Part shown: positions 8,765 through 16,278 of the stretch, piece after piece | Layout of the letters: each line of letters opens with the position of its first letter | How positions within the stretch are numbered: position 1 is the stretch's first letter | Assembly (NCBI GenBank): GCA_002405445.1 | Contig: DHLV01000189.1 | Coordinates: 1 to 43,492, forward strand | DNA length: 43,492 nucleotides | DNA from: Flammeovirgaceae bacterium UBA4659 | GTDB lineage: Bacteria > Bacteroidota > Bacteroidia > Cytophagales > Cyclobacteriaceae | Direction: 5' to 3' | Made by a program: the position numbers and the translations under genes | Notes under the pieces: model-generated | Told to the model about the DNA's origin: nothing | The model's input: the letters and a program-made list of their open reading frames with translations, nothing else | Databases searched by the model: none

Positions 8765-9467
8765 GTTGCAGCGAAAACAAAGCCACTAATTTTTTCAGCA
8801 ACTGAGTATTTACTTCCGACATGTCAATTTGCCGGCCTAATTCCTTTGCGAGTGAGGTCACAGCCTTGTCATTGATTCCGCAAGGCACAATGTAATCAAA
8901 GTACTTCAAGTCATTGTTTATGTTAAACGCCAGTCCGTGCATCGTTACCCAGCGGCTCGTTTTTACCCCCAAAGCACAAATTTTTCGTGCCCGGTTTCCC
9001 TCACCCAGCCACACGCCTGTCAGTCCTTTGATCCGACCTGCTTCGACTCCGTATTCTTTTAACGTAAGTATTACTGACTCTTCGAGTAAACGCATATACT
9101 GATGGATGTCGGTAAAAAAGTTTTCGAGGTCGAAAATCGGGTATACCACTATTTGTCCAGGGCCGTGGTAAGTAATATCTCCGCCACGGTTGATGTGGTA
9201 ATAGGTTGCTCCAACGTCAGCGAGTTGTTGCGTGTTAATCAACAAGTTCTTTTCGTCACCGCTTTTGCCGAGTGTGAAAACATGAGGATGTTCGCAAAAT
9301 AAAAGATAGTTGGGCGTTGGTTGTTGGTCTTGCGCTGGCTTATCGCGATTTTCTTTTTTGATTTCTAATATTCGGTTGAACAACTGGGTTTGGTAGTCCC
9401 ATGCCTTTTGATATTCGATAAGGCCAAGGTCAATCAAATTCGTATTATGGTTTTTCAGAATATTCAA
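8754..9467 (-). CDS. lipB: Lipoyl(octanoyl) transferase
   Basis: LipB moves the octanoyl group from acyl carrier protein to the lipoyl domains of 2-oxoacid dehydrogenases and GcvH, the first step of protein lipoylation. The 237-residue protein shows the family signature RGGDITYHGPGQ at 94-105, catalytic Lys162 in RKICALGVK, MHGLAFNIN (176-184) and catalytic Cys196 in IVPCGI. The frame begins at TTG (9467); no in-frame ATG lies before the conserved LIDLGLIEYQKAWDYQ region, so TTG is the probable start. An insertion around residues 35-52 (NRDKPAQDQQPT) is common in Bacteroidota homologues. The 3' end overlaps the histidine kinase gene tail to tail. Confidence 0.95.
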   Translation of the reverse strand: MNILKNHNTNLIDLGLIEYQKAWDYQTQLFNRILEIKKENRDKPAQDQQPTPNYLLFCEHPHVFTLGKSGDEKNLLINTQQLADVGATYYHINRGGDITYHGPGQIVVYPIFDLENFFTDIHQYMRLLEESVILTLKEYGVEAGRIKGLTGVWLGEGNRARKICALGVKTSRWVTMHGLAFNINNDLKYFDYIVPCGINDKAVTSLAKELGRQIDMSEVNTQLLKKLVALFSLQLRP

Positions 9468-9501
9468 GTTATGTTGGATTTGGCTACGTAGACAAAAGAC
9501 T

Positions 9502-9813
9502 TTAGCGTGGCCGCGAAGTCCACACGAATAATGAAGTCAAGACCAATAGGGCAAATGAAATGTTGATTGTGTTGGCGACCTTCTTCAATATTTTTACCAC
9601 TCTTGAATCAAATAACTCAACTGGAAACCAAAAAGTAAAAATGTAATGTAATGACTCCTCAATTTCGCTATCACCAAAACCCCTGTTAAATTCGTTTATT
9701 ACTTCCGAATTTATCATAAAATAAACGAACATATTAAAGAAAAATCTGAAAGTGAAAACAATCCACAAGGATTGAAATAGAAACGGTTCGATTTTGACAA
9801 GTAGTGGAATCAT
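9502..9813 (-). CDS. Small membrane protein, translationally coupled to the isomerase gene
   Basis: The reading frame is open further upstream, but the credible start is ATG at 9813, which shares one base with the TAA stop of the isomerase gene (TAATG). That gives 103 residues. Hydrophobic stretches are at about 8-35 (FLFQSLWIVFTFRFFF and the following MFVYFMI), about 52-66 and about 80-98, consistent with three or four membrane helices. The segment between helices is acidic (NEFNRGFGDSEIEES). I recognise no family. The extension upstream of 9813 is arginine-rich and antisense-like, so it is not counted. The stop-start overlap argues that this is a real gene whose translation depends on the isomerase. 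Confidence 0.6.
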   Translation of the reverse strand: MIPLLVKIEPFLFQSLWIVFTFRFFFNMFVYFMINSEVINEFNRGFGDSEIEESLHYIFTFWFPVELFDSRVVKILKKVANTINISFALLVLTSLFVWTSRPR

Positions 9814-10811
9814 TACTTCGCTTTGTTCAACTCCTCTTTCACAAACTGTTCTGCCTCTACCGCATCTGCGTCTACGCCATTCTCCCTTGCCAGGAAGTAC
9901 GAAATCCAATCGGTGAGGTGAATCAAGTAATAATATTGCTCTAACAATGAGGCACCCTCAGCCACGATGTCGATAATGGGGTTCGATTTCTTTTCAAAAA
10001 TATCGCGGCAAATCTCCATCCGTTTCTCCACGCGCTCATGGTCGTGGTCAGAATACAAGTAGATCACCTGTGCCTGTTGTAAAACCGCTTCGGGAAATTG
10101 CCAGCCAACGATTTCATTGTGGTTCATTTCCGGAAAGGTGTTGATATGGGCCAACTGTTTGGCATTTTCGTTGATTTGATTTTGAAAACGCATTGCCATT
10201 GCCTTCAGTCGTTCATCGCAGTAGATGATTGGCAGTTTGCCACGCAGTTTTTTGGCAATCAATTCTGCTTCTGCTTGGATGGCCTTCTCTCCACGATCTA
10301 GGTACTCGATGGCGTTTTCCGTTTCTTTCATAAACGCAGCGCCAATCAAATTGGTGTGGTAGAGGGCATACAACAGCGACACCATTAGATAGCCGATGTT
10401 GGCACGCGGGCTTTTGGATCCGCCCGGAATCTGAAGCCAGAACAGGTTGTATTCTTTTGCCAGTTCCAACATTTTGCCGCCTGAGGTGATGCAGATAATA
10501 TGTGCGCGTTTCAGCATCGCCTTGTGAATGGCTGCCAGTGTTTCTTCGGTGTTGCCGGAATACGAACATGCAATAAATAACGTGTGCGGGCTCACAAACT
10601 GCGGAATGTTATACCCTTTGGAAACGGTGATAGGAATGGGTACGCGCCCAAACGTGAGCGACTTAACCAAATCCGCCCCGATGCCCGAGCCGCCCATGCC
10701 GGTGATCAATATGTTGCGAATGTCACTGCCCGGCCTCACCAAATCCACCGACTGGCCGATTTTTAATGCACTGCCAAGCTGCAACGTAAAACCCTCAATC
10801 AATTTCTTCAT
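9813..10811 (-). CDS. Bifunctional phosphoglucose/phosphomannose isomerase (SIS family)
   Basis: This 332-residue protein is of the SIS-domain PGI/PMI family first described in Archaea, which interconverts fructose 6-phosphate with glucose 6-phosphate or mannose 6-phosphate. Two SIS domains are visible. The first has GMGGSGIGADLV near 39-50 and the sugar-phosphate loop ACSYSGNTEET (about 82-92); later come SKSPRANIGYL and the conserved FPEMNHNEIVGWQ (about 226-238) carrying the catalytic Glu-His region. It ends with DADAVEAEQFVKEEL, also family-typical. It is unrelated to the classical long Pgi. ATG start. The TAA overlaps the ATG of a small membrane protein gene, and yraN diverges 51 nt upstream. 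Confidence 0.9.
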   Translation of the reverse strand: MKKLIEGFTLQLGSALKIGQSVDLVRPGSDIRNILITGMGGSGIGADLVKSLTFGRVPIPITVSKGYNIPQFVSPHTLFIACSYSGNTEETLAAIHKAMLKRAHIICITSGGKMLELAKEYNLFWLQIPGGSKSPRANIGYLMVSLLYALYHTNLIGAAFMKETENAIEYLDRGEKAIQAEAELIAKKLRGKLPIIYCDERLKAMAMRFQNQINENAKQLAHINTFPEMNHNEIVGWQFPEAVLQQAQVIYLYSDHDHERVEKRMEICRDIFEKKSNPIIDIVAEGASLLEQYYYLIHLTDWISYFLARENGVDADAVEAEQFVKEELNKAK

Positions 10812-10862
10812 TTAGATTGCTTCAAATGTTAACTTCGTGCTGGCAAAGGTAAGTCATATATC

Positions 10863-11216
10863 GTGAGCGATAAAATCAAAAAAGGCAAAGAAGGCGAAGC
10901 GCTGGCGGCTACTTTTTTACAGGGTAAAGGATTCGAAGTAGTAGAGCGGAACTTCCGCCACAAGCGCAACGAAATTGATTTGATTGTGAGAAAGAATAAC
11001 TGGCTGGTGTTCGTTGAAGTAAAGTACCGAACCTCAGCGGCATTTGGATATCCTGAGGATTTCGTTGACTTTAAAAAAGCCAGAAACGTGGTAGATGCCG
11101 CGGTGGAGTATCAATACAAAATCAACTGGCAAGGAAACGTGCGGTATGATATTGTGTCTGTTTTAGAGCTGAATGGCGAAACAGAGGTGAAGCATTTTGA
11201 GGATGCGTTTTATTGA
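10863..11216 (+). CDS. YraN/UPF0102 family endonuclease-like protein
   Basis: The 117-residue protein matches the UPF0102 (YraN) family, which has a restriction-endonuclease-like PD-(D/E)xK fold and is thought to act in DNA metabolism; its role is unproven. The catalytic pattern is intact: E36-IDL with D39, then FVEVKYR with E52 and K54. The opening KGKEGEALAATFLQGKGFEVVERNFR is typical of the family, and the C-terminal YDIVSV segment is conserved. The start is GTG at 10863. The gene faces away from the isomerase gene across a 51-nt spacer and converges on the ACC-deaminase-like gene 30 nt beyond its stop. Confidence 0.9.
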   Translation: MSDKIKKGKEGEALAATFLQGKGFEVVERNFRHKRNEIDLIVRKNNWLVFVEVKYRTSAAFGYPEDFVDFKKARNVVDAAVEYQYKINWQGNVRYDIVSVLELNGETEVKHFEDAFY

Positions 11217-11246
11217 TTTGAAGATGCCACAGATTGACAGTTGCTC

Positions 11247-12125
11247 CTACAAGTAGTTTCCTTGCAACCCACCGGTATGCAAAACCAAAATGTTAGAGCC
11301 TTCAGTAAAGTAGCGGTTGCGAATCAGGTCAATCACGCCATACAACATTTTGCCCGTATATACTTTATCGAGGGGCAATTGGTGTTCCGCTTTCATCCCA
11401 GTGATAAAGTCTTCTAAAACGGAATTCGATTTTCCATAACCGCCAAAATGGTAATCATATACCAGCGACCAATTTTTAGAGTTAATGTTTAACTGCTTTT
11501 CAATTTCGCCTTCCAAAAATTGCGCACCCTTTAAAACCGGAAATCCAATTACTTTTTTAAGGGGACTCAACCCATTGATAAGCCCCGACACCGTGCCACC
11601 GGTGCCCACAGGCAGACACACGTAATCAAAATTGGTTTCTTGCTCAAGCATCAATGCCCATTCCGCGCAGCCTTTAATGGCCAATTCATTTGTTCCTCCT
11701 TCCGGGATCAAGTGAAAATCACCAAATAAGTTTTGAAGCTGTTGAATGAAATCTGGCTCTGTTTTCTTTCGGTACTCTTCGCGCGAGATGTAGTGCAACT
11801 CCATTCCGCAGCTCTCCGCGAACGCGAGGGTGTGATTTAATGGAAGGGTTTTTTCCCCACGGATCAAGCCAATGGTTTTCAAACCCAGTTCCCTTGCCGC
11901 GGCAGCGGTGGCAAAAATATGGTTCGAGTACGCCCCACCGAAAGTCAGCAATGTGTGGTGACTGAGCCTGACGGCTTCTTCTAAATTGTATTTAAGTTTC
12001 CACCACTTGTTGCCCGAAACAGACGGATGGTTGAGATCTTCGCGCCCCACCAATAGTCTGATGTTTTGTTCATTGGTTTCAGGTGTTACAATTTCAATAA
12101 TGGGCGTGGCGCGGTAATCGATCAT
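11247..12125 (-). CDS. 1-aminocyclopropane-1-carboxylate deaminase / D-cysteine desulfhydrase family protein
   Basis: This is a PLP fold-type II enzyme of 292 residues, slightly short for the family (usually 300-340). The PLP lysine is K40 in SGNKWWKLKYNL, followed by LTFGGAYSNHIFATAAAARELGL and a glycine-rich phosphate-binding loop VGTGGTVSGL. Bacteroidota homologues are annotated as ACC deaminase or D-cysteine desulfhydrase, and the two activities cannot be separated by sequence alone. Either would release ammonia from a small amino acid and produce 2-oxobutyrate or pyruvate. ATG start; no operon partner. A divergent 108-nt spacer separates it from the radical SAM gene. Confidence 0.85.
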   Translation of the reverse strand: MIDYRATPIIEIVTPETNEQNIRLLVGREDLNHPSVSGNKWWKLKYNLEEAVRLSHHTLLTFGGAYSNHIFATAAAARELGLKTIGLIRGEKTLPLNHTLAFAESCGMELHYISREEYRKKTEPDFIQQLQNLFGDFHLIPEGGTNELAIKGCAEWALMLEQETNFDYVCLPVGTGGTVSGLINGLSPLKKVIGFPVLKGAQFLEGEIEKQLNINSKNWSLVYDYHFGGYGKSNSVLEDFITGMKAEHQLPLDKVYTGKMLYGVIDLIRNRYFTEGSNILVLHTGGLQGNYL

Positions 12126-12233
12126 CTATTGGCGCTTGATTTTTTATATTGCACAGCCAAATGTAAACCTTCTTTTTTACGTAAATTCTAATCTTTTCAA
12201 TGAATTGCTAAATTATTTAGTAATATTGCTTTG

Positions 12234-13286
12234 ATGGAAGAGGATTACTTAAAAGGGCGTGGGGCGCAAATTAAAACCGAAAACAAGTTCTTAAAGGCGC
12301 ACTATGTTGCCCAGCATATCGAGGGGCTGGATGAACCTTTGTTGGAAAATCCGCACACGCAAATTTTTCAAGAGAATGCCAGAAAGATCCTCAATCGTGT
12401 GGATAGCCCTGACTTGGGTTTTGGTTTTTCGATGAATCCTTATCAGGGCTGCGAACATGGGTGCATTTATTGCTATGCCCGCAACACGCACGAGTACTAC
12501 GGCTTTAGTGCTGGGTTGGACTTTGAAAGCAAAATCATTGTAAAGAGAAATGCGCCTCAGCTTTTAGAAAAGGAATTGCTGAAGCCTACCTGGAATGCCG
12601 TTCCCGTCATGTTGAGTGGCAATACCGATTGCTACCAGCCACAAGAAAAGAAGTTTGAGATTACGCGAAAGATGCTGAAAGTGTTGGCGAACTATCGGCA
12701 TCCGGTGAGTATTATTTCGAAAAACAGTTTGGTGCTGCGCGATTTAGATTTACTGCAGGATTTGGCATTCGATAATTTAGTCCACGTCTATATTTCTATT
12801 ACCACCCTTGATGAAGAACTGCGAAGAGCCATGGAGCCGCGCACAGCCAGTTCTATCAAGAGATTAAAAACTGTAGAAGCGCTCGCGAAAGCCAACGTAC
12901 CTGTGGGCATCATGAATGCGCCCATCATTCCGGGATTAAACCATCACGAAATACCTGATGTTTTGAAAGCAGCCGCTGCCCATGGTGCGCTCAATGCCGG
13001 CATGACGGTGGTGCGGTTGAATGGGTCCATCGGCAAAATCTTTGAAGATTGGCTTCGCAAAAATTTCCCCGACCGATTTGAAAAAGTGTGGAACCAAATA
13101 TGCTCGATGCACGGTGGCAACGTAAACGATTCGAACTTTTGCAGGCGCATGAGTGGCGAGGGCAATGTTGCCGATGCGATTCACCAACTTTTCAAAGCCT
13201 CGAAGAAAAAATACTTTGCCGGCAAAACCATGCCCATTTATGATTTAACTAAGTTTAGGAAGGGAGGGAGTTTGAGTTTGTTTTAA
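12234..13286 (+). CDS. SPL-like radical SAM protein (PA0069/Rv2578c family)
   Basis: The protein has 350 residues from the ATG at 12234; the frame also has an in-frame TTG immediately before it. The radical SAM cysteines are C73, C77 and C80 in CEHGCIYCYARNTHEYYGF, within the subfamily signature MNPYQGCEHGC. SGNTDCYQPQEK (the SAM glycine-region equivalent) and the C-terminal MHGGNVNDSNFCRRMSGEG are also diagnostic. The family is related to spore photoproduct lyase, but these non-sporulating homologues have no established substrate; a DNA-repair role is guesswork. It is a single-gene unit. The spacer upstream is AT-rich without a consensus promoter, and a palindrome follows the stop. Confidence 0.88.
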   Translation: MEEDYLKGRGAQIKTENKFLKAHYVAQHIEGLDEPLLENPHTQIFQENARKILNRVDSPDLGFGFSMNPYQGCEHGCIYCYARNTHEYYGFSAGLDFESKIIVKRNAPQLLEKELLKPTWNAVPVMLSGNTDCYQPQEKKFEITRKMLKVLANYRHPVSIISKNSLVLRDLDLLQDLAFDNLVHVYISITTLDEELRRAMEPRTASSIKRLKTVEALAKANVPVGIMNAPIIPGLNHHEIPDVLKAAAAHGALNAGMTVVRLNGSIGKIFEDWLRKNFPDRFEKVWNQICSMHGGNVNDSNFCRRMSGEGNVADAIHQLFKASKKKYFAGKTMPIYDLTKFRKGGSLSLF

Positions 13287-13297
13287 CCGAAGTTCAA

Positions 13298-13321
13298 ATT
13301 CTGAGCGCGAGCGCGAAGAAT
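13298..13321. repeat. Symmetric palindromic hairpin between convergent genes
   Basis: The arms ATTCT and AGAAT enclose GA-GCGC-GA-GCGC-GA. This can fold as a 5-bp stem, a tandem G.A mismatch and a 3-bp GCG/CGC stem closed by a CGAG loop. It sits 12 nt after the radical SAM stop and 54 nt beyond the exonuclease stop on the other strand, where a bidirectional terminator or REP-like element would be expected. There is no T-run on either side. Confidence 0.4.
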
Positions 13322-13374
13322 CTGATTTGGAATTCTGTTGCGGAATCTTCAGTCGTATCTCCTAAGTGAAGATT

Positions 13375-14745
13375 TCAAAACACCACCACCTCCGCCCCTC
13401 TCGGATTTAACAAAAACGAATTCACCAAATTCTGAACCACGCGGTTTTCTTTGCTTGGTTTAATAAAATTGCGAGCGGATTCCAGCGAACCAATAGATTC
13501 TTCTTTCGGCACGAAGCCAAAGCCCACATAGTTGCCGTTTTCAATCAGTACCAACGATTTTTCTTCCACCATTCTTCCCTGCCCAATAATCGCTACCGAT
13601 TCACCTTCTTCAAAAAATGAATCAACCGCTTTCTGCGCGCGCTTGTTGTACTTCTTGGCTGATTCCACACCTTGGCAAGCTCCTTTGCACGACCCCGATT
13701 GATGGCTGAAGCATAAACCCTTTGCCAGTTGCAAGCCGCTGTGCTTGGGGCACAGGTCATATGCTTTCACTTTTTCCCACATAAAGCTCCATGCATCGCC
13801 TTTGCTACTGAACGTAATCAAAGGCTTCGTCCCTTTGCTCACCACATTCACACAAAAACGCAAGTAACCGTTGCGGTCTTCGTAATCGTACACACCCCAC
13901 TCTTCGGTTTTGTATTTCTGTGCCAGGTTGTATTTGGGCCACAATCTTCTAATCTCTTGCGATTCCAAAATCAAGGCAATCAACTCGCTGCCGGTCAGCT
14001 CGTAGGTGATATGATGAATCTCGTTTCGTATGTTAGAGCGATTCCACTCGCGTGCCTCTCCCGTAAAATGCCCCGCGATTCTTTTTTTGATATTGAGTGC
14101 CTTGCCTACATATATCACTTGCCCGCGACCATCCAAAAAATAATACACCCCTGCCTTTGCGGGCAGTCTGTCAAACTCGTCTTTTTCTAAATTGGGTGGA
14201 AGAATCGTTTCGCCCGAATTGCGCTTCAATGCTTTGGCAATGACACCAGAGTTATCGCGCTTCAATAAGATTTCAAAAATCTTGGCTGTGGCATGCGCGT
14301 CACCGCCCGCGCGGTGCCTGTCGGGAATTTTGATCGCTAAACTTTCTGCCAACCTACCCAGGCTGTACGATTCTAATCCCGGGATAATTTTTCGCGCGAG
14401 GCGAACAGTACACAATTTTTTGCTTTGAAAATTGTAACCAACAGATTCAAACTCTTTCTTCACAAAGCTGTAATCGAAATGCGCGTTGTGCGCCACAAAC
14501 ACACGATCTTTTAAATGCGAAAGAATCTCTTCTGCCATTTCAGAAAACTCCGGTGCCTCTGATACCATTTTTGAGGTGATGCCTGTAAGCCCTGTGATGA
14601 ATTGAGGAACGCTACGGCCTGGGTTGAGTAACGTACGAAATTTTTCGGTGATGCGATAACCATCGTAATGGTAAATGGCTATTTCAGTAATGCGGTGATT
14701 ATCCGCATAGCCTCCCGTGGTTTCAATATCTACAATGGCGTACAT
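13375..14745 (-). CDS. DnaQ-like exonuclease fused to a GIY-YIG nuclease domain
   Basis: The 456 residues form a two-nuclease fusion. Residues about 1-165 are a DEDDh 3'-5' exonuclease of the Pol III epsilon type: D6/E8 in VDIETTGG, D91 in AHNAHFDYSF, and H144 with D149 in HRAGGDAHATAK. Residues about 195-280 are a GIY-YIG domain like the N-terminus of UvrC or Cho: GVYYFLDGRG, QVIYVGKALNIKKRI and a later glutamate (SQEIRRLWP). The C-terminal 170 residues include a Cys/His cluster (DLCPKHSGL, CFSHQSGSCKGACQG). Such fusions are widespread in Bacteroidota and presumably act in DNA repair or end trimming. It is not the replicative epsilon subunit. ATG start, single gene. Confidence 0.88.
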   Translation of the reverse strand: MYAIVDIETTGGYADNHRITEIAIYHYDGYRITEKFRTLLNPGRSVPQFITGLTGITSKMVSEAPEFSEMAEEILSHLKDRVFVAHNAHFDYSFVKKEFESVGYNFQSKKLCTVRLARKIIPGLESYSLGRLAESLAIKIPDRHRAGGDAHATAKIFEILLKRDNSGVIAKALKRNSGETILPPNLEKDEFDRLPAKAGVYYFLDGRGQVIYVGKALNIKKRIAGHFTGEAREWNRSNIRNEIHHITYELTGSELIALILESQEIRRLWPKYNLAQKYKTEEWGVYDYEDRNGYLRFCVNVVSKGTKPLITFSSKGDAWSFMWEKVKAYDLCPKHSGLQLAKGLCFSHQSGSCKGACQGVESAKKYNKRAQKAVDSFFEEGESVAIIGQGRMVEEKSLVLIENGNYVGFGFVPKEESIGSLESARNFIKPSKENRVVQNLVNSFLLNPRGAEVVVF

Positions 14746-14889
14746 CGGCTGCTAATTTACCATTTTGTGCACGGCAAGCGCAATTGGAAAGCAAATACAA
14801 TTTTTGTTTTGCTACTTTTACGTTTAACTTCAATCAAAAGGCTTTTGTTTGCAAAGAATGTAGCCTCTTTATTATGATAACTTGAAAAC

Positions 14890-15243
14890 ATGGTCAATCT
14901 ATTAGTCCGTTTTTTGCTGAATGGTGGGGCTGTTTTGCTCACTGCTTATTTGCTACCCGGTGTAGACGTGACAAACTACGAAACCGCTTTGATTACTGCA
15001 TTGGTTCTTTCCATCGCCAACGTCATCGTCAAACCAATTTTAATTGTACTGACAATTCCCATTACTGTTGTCACGCTTGGTCTCTTCTTATTGGTGATCA
15101 ATGCCATCATTATTTTAATAGCTGATTACTTTGTACCGGGTTTCTCAGTAAATGGGTTTTGGTGGGCGCTGGCGTTCAGTCTAATTATGTCCATATTCAA
15201 CAGCATCATCGATGACATTTTGAAAGATAAAAAGCAAGCATGA
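14890..15243 (+). CDS. Phage-holin-4-like membrane protein (YvlD family, PF04020)
   Basis: The 117-residue protein consists mainly of four hydrophobic helices: VRFLLNGGAVLLTAYLLPGV, ALITALVLSIANVIVKPILI, the long stretch around 55-80, and FWWALAFSLIMSIFNSIIDD. The pattern LLPGV plus NVIVKPIL is typical of the PF04020 family, named for distant similarity to holins. Members are chromosomal and need not be phage-derived; their role in the envelope is unknown. ATG start. Its TGA overlaps the ATG of the downstream pseudouridine synthase gene (ATGA), so the two are translationally coupled. Confidence 0.85.
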   Translation: MVNLLVRFLLNGGAVLLTAYLLPGVDVTNYETALITALVLSIANVIVKPILIVLTIPITVVTLGLFLLVINAIIILIADYFVPGFSVNGFWWALAFSLIMSIFNSIIDDILKDKKQA

Positions 15244-16268
15244 TGCAAGAAGAAGAACCAGACGACAACGAAGAAGGCCTCTTCGAACACCACCGCATTG
15301 TGGCTGATGCCGGCCAAAGTTTGTTGCGCATCGATAAATTTTTGATGGACCGCTTGCCGAACGTGACGCGCTCCAAAATTCAAAATGGTATTCACAATGG
15401 TTTTGTAACAGTAAACGACAAAGCCATTAAACCCAACTACAAAGTGCATCCGCACGATGTGATTGTGATTTCGCTACCCGAACCGCCACGCGATAGCGAT
15501 GTAAAGCCCGAAAACATTCCGCTCAATATTGTTTATGAGGACGAGCACGTATTGGTGGTCAATAAAGAACCTGGCATGGTAGTGCACCCTGCCTATCAGA
15601 ACTGGAGCGGCACGTTGGTGAATGCGCTCACGTATCATTTTCAAAATCTGCCCGAGATGAAAGGCAACGAGGGCAGACCCGGATTGGTGCATCGCATTGA
15701 TAAAGATACTTCTGGTTTGTTGGTGATAGCAAAAACTGAGGTGGCGATGAATTCCCTGGCAAAACAGTTCTTTGACCACTCGATCGAGCGCACCTACAAT
15801 GCCATTGTGTGGGGAGTGCCCGATCCACCCAAAGGAACCATCAATGTAAATGTGGGCCGAAGTGTAAAAGACAGACGCATTACCGTTGCTTTTCCGGAAG
15901 GCGATTTTGGCCGAACTGCCATTACACACTACAAAGTTTTAAGAGACCTGCGATATGTATCGTTGGTGGAGTGCAAGCTGGAGACCGGGCGCACGCATCA
16001 GATTCGCGCACACATGAAGTTTTTGGGGCACCCGCTGTTCAATGACGCCACCTATGGAGGAAATGAAGTGTTGAAAGGCACCGTGTTCAGCAAGTACAAA
16101 CAGTTTGTGGAAAACTGTTTTATAATTATCCCGCGGCAGGCGTTGCACGCCAAAACGCTTGGTTTTCTGCACCCTACCAATCAGAAATTCATGCAGTTCG
16201 ATTCAGCGTTGCCCAACGACTTTAAAGCTGTGTTGGAGAAATGGGAGAATTATGTAAAGTACAACTAA
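15240..16268 (+). CDS. rluD: RluA-family 23S rRNA pseudouridine synthase (RluD type)
   Basis: The enzyme isomerises uridines to pseudouridine in RNA; RluD-type members act on helix 69 of 23S rRNA. The 342-residue protein has an N-terminal S4 RNA-binding domain (about 26-80: LLRIDKFLMDRLPNVTRSK, NGFVTVNDKAIKPNY). The catalytic domain follows with VVNKEPGMVVHP and the active-site signature HRIDKDTSGLLV containing catalytic Asp154. ETGRTHQIRAHMKFLGHP further on is also diagnostic. The S4 domain plus length favour RluD over RluA or RluC, but the exact target is inferred. The start overlaps the stop of the preceding membrane protein gene (ATGA), and the YkvI-like gene follows after 10 nt. Confidence 0.9.
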   Translation: MMQEEEPDDNEEGLFEHHRIVADAGQSLLRIDKFLMDRLPNVTRSKIQNGIHNGFVTVNDKAIKPNYKVHPHDVIVISLPEPPRDSDVKPENIPLNIVYEDEHVLVVNKEPGMVVHPAYQNWSGTLVNALTYHFQNLPEMKGNEGRPGLVHRIDKDTSGLLVIAKTEVAMNSLAKQFFDHSIERTYNAIVWGVPDPPKGTINVNVGRSVKDRRITVAFPEGDFGRTAITHYKVLRDLRYVSLVECKLETGRTHQIRAHMKFLGHPLFNDATYGGNEVLKGTVFSKYKQFVENCFIIIPRQALHAKTLGFLHPTNQKFMQFDSALPNDFKAVLEKWENYVKYN

Positions 16269-16278
16269 AATTTGATTG

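Noticed and set aside
9814..9909. N-terminal extension of the small membrane protein
   Set aside because: The extension is arginine/glycine-rich antisense of the isomerase gene; the TAATG overlap gives a better start.
14890..15243. Possible prophage remnant because of the phage-holin-like family name
   Set aside because: PF04020 proteins are ordinary chromosomal membrane proteins in Bacteroidota and no other phage gene is near.
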